A stretch of DNA of 63,076 nucleotides, taken from NCBI GenBank assembly GCA_036429605.1, contig JAVFKD010000011.1, positions 1 through 63,076 of the forward strand. The letters run 5' to 3'. Source of the stretch: Cladobotryum mycophilum. Lineage: Eukaryota; Ascomycota; Sordariomycetes; Hypocreales; Hypocreaceae. Below, piece by piece: positions 57,372-63,076 of the stretch (its first letter is position 1; each line of letters begins with the position of its first letter). The translations under genes and the position numbers were made by a program. The notes below the pieces were generated by a model. That model was given only the letters and a program-made list of their open reading frames with translations. It ran no database searches and had not been told where the DNA came from.

Positions 57372-57622
57372 GCCTCGCAAGAGGCACAGCCGACACTCTG
57401 CCCCGTAAGGGGTTAATAGCCTCGTATGAGACAACCACTTCTCTGCCTCGCAAGAGGTACACCGTCTCGTTAGAGACATCGCCAACACGTCGCCTCGCAA
57501 GAGGCCAGCCGACGCATTGCCTTGCAAGAGGCACACCGGCCGTAGCCTGCCCCAAGTCACTTGCCAGACCCCGTCAAGGGTCTAGCAACCAACATTCAGG
57601 TTTTTCCCCTCCGTAAGGAGGG
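57372..57622. repeat. Array of nine miniature hairpins with G-N-N-A tetraloops
   Basis: Short perfect or near-perfect stems recur every 20-45 bp: GCCTC-GCAA-GAGGC (57372 and 57492), CCCC-GTAA-GGGG (57401), CTC-GTAT-GAG (57421), CCTC-GCAA-GAGG (57446), GTCTC-GTTA-GAGAC (57464), GCCTT-GCAA-GAGGC (57519), AGACCC/GGGTCT around CGTCAA (57566), and CCCTCC-GTAA-GGAGGG (57607) flanked by T5 on both sides. Most loops are GCAA or GTAA, RNA-type GNRA tetraloops closed by C-G. A 94-codon minus-strand frame across it (PLARQRVG-like) is a by-product of the repeated units. Confidence 0.85.
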
Positions 57623-58384
57623 TTTTTATCCTGGTGCTCAAAGCTTGAAGTCCTAGGCTTCTAATTTCTCTTTTGTAACTAGTACCACGCCCAAGCACAG
57701 CTCTCGCTGGCGCCGGCCGTCATAACATTCCACTGGGAATATATGCATGACGTAAATAGAACAATCAATCAATCCATGCCGTCAATTGCGGCCCATCTAG
57801 TGCTGGTAGCTGTATCCTGGACTCTCGCGGATTGCAAGGCAGCGGCCTAATGCACTGAACCGACTGCTTGGAGCGATGCTAGTTTTCGAACCCGAACAGC
57901 GGATCACAGCGAAGAAGTGTTACGAGCAATGTCAAACGTTCCTCGGAATAAAGGACCCAGCTCCCGATGTAGCATTACCCGCTGGCGAATGCGGCAAATG
58001 TCCAATTGCGTCATAGCCGAGCCAGCCAATGAGCCAAAGCTGTGTCCAGCCTTCCCGGTGCCGCTACAGTATGGCACTGGAGATGCTGGAGACAAACATA
58101 ATTGGCACTGGAGGCCACATTTTCTTGACTCCGGAGAGCCAAGACTAGGTCTAGCGCCGGAGATATCGCTAAATATTCCGGAGGTCTGGATAAATTAGAA
58201 GATATCGTTTTAGCAGGTCGAGAAGGAAGTAGCTCGAGGCTTTTGAGCGAGGGAGCTGGGTCGGCGATTTTTTTCCAGGATGTCTGTTTATGTCATTGCC
58301 ATAGGAATAAAGCGCTTATTGCGTATGTTTATAAGGTTATTCGTAGTGGCTATAGCTTGTAGATTTCTATGTCTCCTCCATAAA
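57623..58384. other. Intergenic, nothing firm
   Basis: A 93-codon plus-strand frame (57917-58198) and a 63-codon minus-strand frame overlap each other and show no features. No gene is called. Confidence 0.45.
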
Positions 58385-59075
58385 TTACTGGTAATAATAA
58401 GAATTAAGATCGTTTTCAAGGTATATTCTGGGTATATTCTACTGGTACCTCTGTAATCATCTCGCACAATACGGCTGCAAAAACTACTAGTAATAACCGG
58501 AGGCACTAAGAAGTTACTAGCAACAGGATTGAGTCTGGGTACCTGCGGATTATACTACGGAGTACGGAGTAGTAATTGTGTATTTAAGTTACCAGTCATC
58601 CGTTTTACGCGTCCGGGTTCTACTGGTAATGTGATGGATTACTCTGTAGTTACCAGTTATTAGGCTAGTAATGCCGGGTTTACTGGTACTCATTTTAGCC
58701 CAATTGCTAGTAGCTGATGAATGCTAGTAACCACTGAGAAGCGGGTACTGGTATCCTACAGGTACTACTAACTTAGACGGCGCTATTACTGGTAAAACAG
58801 TCCTGCCCATTAGCAATTACCAGTACTCCCACACTTCAGTTACCAGTACTACTAGACAACAGTCTGCAATTACTAGTACTAATATATAAGAATACCTAGT
58901 TACCAGCATTAATGTGCATCTATCTTTCTATACTAATAAGTCTACCCAGCCATACGTTCAAAGCCCATAAAAGATTACTAGTAAATCAAGCTGTAGTCTA
59001 TACCAAAAAAAGTGCAGAGGTACTGGTATACTGTCCCTTGCCTTAGACCAAAGATTAATAGCTGACTTGCTGGTA
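58385..59075. repeat. Field of TTACCAGTAA / TTACTGGTAA motifs
   Basis: About twenty copies of the 7-10-base word TACTGGTA, TTACCAGT or close variants (TACTAGTA, TTACTAGC) occur in both orientations at intervals of roughly 20-50 bp, while the sequence between them is unique. Examples are near 58386, 58440, 58587, 58620, 58657, 58680, 58740, 58786, 58818, 58840, 58868, 58898, 58976, 59018 and 59060. A second field lies at 62766-63062. Confidence 0.85.
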
Positions 59076-59163
59076 ATGTATTACTCTGTGTAAAGGTTCA
59101 GTACTCTAGAGGGAGGTATTGCCCCAAATAAAACATGAACGAGGTATTGTACGAACCCCAACC

Positions 59164-59305
59164 AGGTTGAAAAAACGACCCTCGGCGGTTACATCACCAC
59201 AGGTCGAAAAAATGACCCTTGGCGGTTACATCACCACAGGCCGGAAATAAGACCCTCGGCGGCTACGTGGTGCCAGGTCGAAAATAAGACCCTTGGTGGC
59301 TACGA
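59164..59305 (+). repeat. 37-bp tandem repeat, 4 units
   Basis: Units start at 59164, 59201, 59238 and 59275, each beginning AGGTCGAAAA or a variant and including GACCCTCGGCGG and a TTACATCACCAC or CTACGTGGTGCC end. The last is partial. Related words, both direct (CCGAAAATAAGGCCCTTG) and inverted (GCCTTATTTTCGACCT), recur at about 62500-62560. Confidence 0.9.
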
Positions 59306-59479
59306 AATTTTGACAATTGCATGTAGGCCAACACCGATCAGTCCTCTGTACTTAAACACTCGCTCATCCTGCGTTTCCCCCACCCTTCTCAAGCATCTCA
59401 GACATATAAAGTTCCTAACATTAACTAAAGCTTTTTTAGGGAATGAATCTATTACATTAGATAGATGCTTCTTTCCATA

Positions 59480-60265
59480 CATCCACCAATCTCACCCACT
59501 AAATTCCATCTACCAAATCTTATCTACCAAATCACGCTTACCAAATCCCATCTACTAAATCTCATCTGCTAAATCCCATCCGCTAAATCTCATCCACTAA
59601 ATCTCATCTACTAAATCCCATCCATCAAATCTCATCCACTAAATCCCATCCGCTAAATCTCATCTACTAAATCCCATCCATCAAATTTCATCCACTAAAT
59701 CCCATCCGCTAAATCTCATCCGCTAAATCTCATCCACCAAATCCCATCTACCAAATCCCATCCACCAAATTTCATCCACTAAATTTCATCCACTAAATCC
59801 CATCCGCTAAATCTCATCTACCAAATCTCATCCACTAAATCCCATCCGCTAAATCTCATCTACTAAATCCCATCCATTAAATTTCATCCACTAAATCCCA
59901 TCCGCTAAATCTCATCCGCTAAATCTTATCCACCAAATCCCATTTACCAAATCCCATCTACCAAATTTCATCTACCAAATTTCATCCACTAAATCCCATC
60001 CGCTAAATTTCATCCGCTAAATCTCATCTACCAAATCTCATCCACTAAATCCCATCCACCAAATCTCATCTACCAAATCTCATCCACTAAATCCCATCCA
60101 TTAAATCTCATCTACCAAATCTTATCCACTAAATCTCATCCACCAAATCCCATCTACCAAATCTCATCCACCAAATCCCATCTACCAAATCCTATCCACC
60201 AAATCTCATCCACTGAATCCCATCCGCTAAATCTCATCCGCTAAATCTCATCTACTAAATCCATA
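59480..60265 (+). repeat. 14-bp minisatellite, about 55 units, with 56-bp higher order
   Basis: The consensus unit is CTAAATCYCATCYR, varied at the last two bases (CA, CG, TA) and at CTAAAT versus CCAAAT or TCAAAT. Variants recur in a four-unit order (for example ..CG, ..TA, ..CA, then the ACCAAAT or TCAAAT type), giving a 56-bp higher-order period in places. The + strand is almost devoid of G. This is a minisatellite, not CRISPR: there are no spacers. Confidence 0.95.
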
Positions 60266-60973
60266 CATTTATTAATTTGCATCTACAAAATCTACATCTA
60301 TTATATCCGCAAATTACAGAGTATAATCCCTTAAATCACTCTAATAGAGACACCATCTATCTATACATCCATTATCAAGATTATTAATAAACATTATCTT
60401 TCACATCTCCTTATCCGTACATCACCAAATCCCACTTATATATATAAAAATTTAATAAAGAGGTCATAAGCACGTAATGCTTGGTCTGCGACCGCCTTAA
60501 TTCGCGAATTCGTAACAGAGAAGTCTCGTCTACGCACTGGATGTCAGAGGTATTTTTCTTAGTGGAATGTCTTTAGATTACTTACACTATTATTTCTGCT
60601 TTGGTGTTATATATAGCTGCAAGAAAGATAAAACCTCTCATAAGGTCCGCCCAACATCGGGCAATTCTCATACGCTTTTGCACTTACCGGCGTAATTCTT
60701 TTAGAGAGAACGGCTCCGTCTAAGCTTTCACATAGAGATCGATGAGGACACTGGTGTTGCCTTTGCCGACACCTCTGTGCAACCTTCCTCTGCGTGCAAT
60801 GATCGACTTAACAAAGGCTAGGACCTGACTGAGCTGTACATAAGCTAGCCTTGATGCCCAAATGCATCCCCATAATGGCGGATCATATCATCAATGGTTG
60901 CGAGGGCTAAGGTGATTATTGCATCGCCAAGCATGGTATTCGCCGGAATGGCAGTCTTTCTTGCTAGGTGGGA
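60266..60973. other. Intergenic, nothing firm
   Basis: No gene is called. The minus strand from about 60970 down to 60640 has coding-like words interrupted by stops (LATIDDMIRHYGDAFG near 60880), probably continuing the decayed transcription-factor gene to its right. Confidence 0.4.
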
Positions 60974-61159
60974 CTAAAATTTATGGATTTTTTGATAGTG
61001 GCCCTTAAAGAACAGTAACACAGCTTGCCGCATCATAGAGGAGGGTAAATTTAAGTCAATATTTATTTTCGTAGCATACATAGGCTGGTCCCCGTCGCCG
61101 GCTTCGGTTATTTGCGTCGTGCTTATGTCGTAAGCCAAGGTTTCTTTGCATCCATTCTC
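60974..61159 (-). pseudogene. Transcription-factor-like remnant
   Basis: The minus frame ENGCKETLAYDISTTQITEA then GDGDQPMYATKINIDLNLPS and SMMRQAVLLFFKGHYQKIHK ends at a stop. The last part fits the entry of the fungal transcription factor regulatory domain, usually written LP...R..L...YF...HP. Downstream frames are broken. A weak call. Confidence 0.35.
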
Positions 61160-61414
61160 ATTCTGATCTACTCCGTACCTCCATTTCTGTAGGCAGCTCG
61201 TAGGGGTACATAGATTACTAGCATGCCATTTTGCTTGGGATGATAGATTTAATTGTTCATGAGAGTAAACATCATAGGGTATTTCTACAAATTTCCAGAC
61301 ATTCGCAGTACATTGACTAGTCTTTTTTAAGACCTGAGGGTATAAGAATAAGCGCCCATAGAGGTTCAGATTGACGTTTGGCTAGCAGTGTCGAAAAAAA
61401 CTGCATAAAGCGCT

Positions 61415-62061
61415 TAGCAACGAAGCCGCCCACCAATTACAGGATCATCCCTTCGTGACCAATTCTTTAAGCATTCTATTTCTCGAGTGTTTCTGATGAT
61501 ATTGATAGCCTTTGCAATGATAAAGTCAACTTAGCTTGACTGAAGGCTTTCTCGCAGTCTATAGCCATTGCTGGAATAGCACGGAGATCTAAGGCAAGAC
61601 TGCTGAGGGTTGGAAATGTGCTTCGTTGAGATAACCACCATTGAATTGTGTCATGTGCCGGCGGGAAACCCATTCAAAGGAGACGCGACTGCGTTAGTTA
61701 GACAGGGGCAAGAATTGAAACCGTCACCAATTGATACCTACCTGCGAGATCGCGTAGCGATCTCTGCTATGTTGTGCACTCATTCACTCCCTTGCGACCA
61801 AAAACCTGACAGAATTGGGTCATTAACTGGCTGTGGGAGGTCAAGCCTGCCAAATGGAGCTGTAGGGAGGTTTGGTATTGAATCGGGGTTATTGGGATCG
61901 AATTCTACAGAGGATGATGCCTCTGAGGAAGTAGAAAGCTGTGAAATAATGCCTCGAGGGTGGGAAGCACCGAATACTGTAGGTTCATCGCGAATTGGTG
62001 TTGGTGTAGCTATTGAAATTATGTAGTTGAGGTCTTGTTGCTTGAAGCGAATATCTTGCAA
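61415..62061 (-). pseudogene. hAT transposase C-terminal remnant
   Basis: The frame at 61673-61476 reads DTIQWWLSQRSTFPTLSSLA then LDLRAIPAMAIDCEKAFSQA and KLTLSLQRLSISSETLEK, the hAT C-terminal dimerisation region (WW, then AxxLLsipatSa..ERxFS..). Just beyond, in a shifted frame with a TAG, ECLKNWSRRDDPVIGG continues the domain. Upstream (62061-61780) a frame with RGIISQLSTSSEASSSVEFD is its acidic Ser-rich linker. Frameshifts near 61700 and 61475 and several stops make it inactive. It could be the source family of the MITEs at 43320 and 52721, but the link is only by superfamily. Confidence 0.85.
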
Positions 62062-62765
62062 CGCGTCGCGGGTCGTGTTAGAGCTAGCTGCATAAATGTT
62101 ATGCTATACTAACTATTTTCCAGCCAATCATATCCTTTTCTAAAGTTTTACTAAGCATACCCTATATTTATTAAATCTATTAAACTTTCTAGGGTCTTGA
62201 GTATTTAATCGTTTGAATGTACAAATAGCTTCAGACTTGTTTATTTGATTTGCTAGGTTTTATCAAATGTTAGAGGATATTATACCAATTTGCTTGCTCT
62301 GTTGTATTTAGAATATAGGTATTAGACGAGTATGAGTGCTGATGGCGCTGATGTTGCTGATGTTTTTGTTTTGCTTATGTCGCTACTAATAGTGTTTGAT
62401 TTGTTAACACTTGTTGCAGTCTATACCTGACGTACTTAACGACGAGGTCATTGTAGCCAAGGGGCTAAACCAGATCCTGTAGATAGATTCTTAATCACTC
62501 CGAAAATAAGGCCCTTGTACTTCTGTTGCACGGTTAATTTTTAGTTCGCCTTATTTTCGACCTCATTGACGGCGGCTACAATACATCAGCATCACATAAC
62601 CTTTGGCGTTAGCGCGGTCAGGTTACAACCATGTACATATGACTAGATAAAAAGGCATATTACGTACTGCGTTTACATTGAGTATTGCCTCCTTTAATTA
62701 TTTTTCTATATAGCCTTTACTTTGATATAATGGAATAGGATAAATCGCTAAAGAGGAAAAGGCAT
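62062..62765. other. Intergenic with echoes of the 37-bp repeat
   Basis: AT-rich to 62300, then GTTGCTGATGT-like short repeats near 62350. At about 62497-62580 there are one direct and one inverted piece of the 37-bp repeat unit (GAAAATAAGGCCCTTG; GCCTTATTTTCGACCT; GACGGCGGCTAC). No gene. Confidence 0.5.
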
Positions 62766-63062
62766 TACTGGTAATGTATGAGCGGAAGATCTCGCTGGAC
62801 TTTAAGGCAATCCATGGATACCAGTACCTCTACTACCGTTATATATGTGTAAGGTTTGCATCTGCCAGTAACCTGTTCGGCCCCCCGAGGCACTAATTTG
62901 CACTAGCAGTTACGAGACGTGCGTGGGATGATACTGGTAAGCACATGCGATAGGGTGTTAATGACTGGTAACTTAGAAGTCCCCGCATACTTCTGCTGGT
63001 AATTTAAGCAAGTGATTACCAGTAATTATAGAAGGGCGGCTCTAGTGTACCAGTAATTGTAC
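62766..63062. repeat. Second field of TTACCAGTAA motifs
   Basis: Eight copies in 300 bp: near 62766, 62820, 62865, 62933, 62963, 62995, 63018 and 63049, again in both orientations. The field runs to the window edge and probably continues beyond it. Confidence 0.85.
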
Positions 63063-63076
63063 GGTAAGAGTTAGTG

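Noticed and set aside
57271..57560. 94- and 73-codon minus frames with PLARQRVG-like repeats
   Set aside because: The periodicity is that of the DNA hairpin units; both frames are open over the same bases.
59480..60265. CRISPR-like array
   Set aside because: No unique spacers and a eukaryotic context; it is a contiguous minisatellite.

Overview
The window is the end of a chromosome from a filamentous ascomycete, most likely Eurotiomycetes (an Aspergillus or Penicillium relative). The evidence is a terminal telomeric tract, short introns of 41-83 bp with GT..AG ends and CTAAC/CTGAC-like branch sites, DNA whose repeated copies have decayed by C-to-T change in CpA context (repeat-induced point mutation, RIP), a telomere-linked RecQ-type helicase, Fot1/pogo and hAT relics, and a HET-E-like NWD immune-type receptor. 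The genus is inference.

Layout. 1-115 telomere. 116-4770 strongly pyrimidine-biased subtelomere with a fragment of the helicase gene and an ACGG-type degenerate satellite. 4775-9529 (-) is the most complete telomere-linked helicase gene. 9530-10955 is its upstream subtelomeric unit with a 365-bp tandem duplication. 10956-16370 is a RIP-ruined duplicate of helicase plus upstream unit. 16371-17877 is mostly AT-rich. 17878-18912 (-) is a secreted feruloyl-esterase-like gene. 21430-26749 is a RIP-degraded island containing a Fot1-type element nested in a subtelomeric unit. 26750-27928 (-) is a multi-pass membrane protein. 28215-31113 is a 2.9-kb element with long terminal inverted repeats and a 9-bp target duplication. 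31577-32425 (-) is a transcription-factor remnant. 33435-34931 (+) encodes a chromodomain-like protein.

The centre is a 5-kb NWD receptor gene at 37014-42040 (+): N-terminal domain, NACHT NTPase and 14 nearly identical WD40 repeats. Around and beyond it lie many small intron-containing genes, several shorter than usual gene finders accept: 35277-35651 (-), 43953-44857 (-), 45127-45938 (- C2H2 array), 46983-47545 (- single-pass membrane), 48326-49044 (-), 50127-50583 (-), 51171-52724 (+), 52858-53324 (-), 54427-54761 (+), 55512-56851 (+). Three of them (35.3, 49.0 and 54.4 kb), plus a remnant at 42.3 kb, share a VG-aromatic-hydrophobic-P motif and three share a phase-1 intron just after it, so they look like one divergent, unnamed family. 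The last 6 kb is repeat territory: an array of tiny GNRA-type hairpins, two fields of the motif TTACCAGTAA in both orientations, a 37-bp repeat, a 14-bp minisatellite, and remnants of a hAT transposase and a transcription factor.

A recurrent technical or biological signal crosses the whole window. Six genes are each broken only by missing single bases in C or G runs of 5-7, eleven sites in total, and restoring one base at each site makes every reading frame whole and a multiple of three. This looks more like consensus error than gene death, and it should be settled before any of these genes is called a pseudogene.
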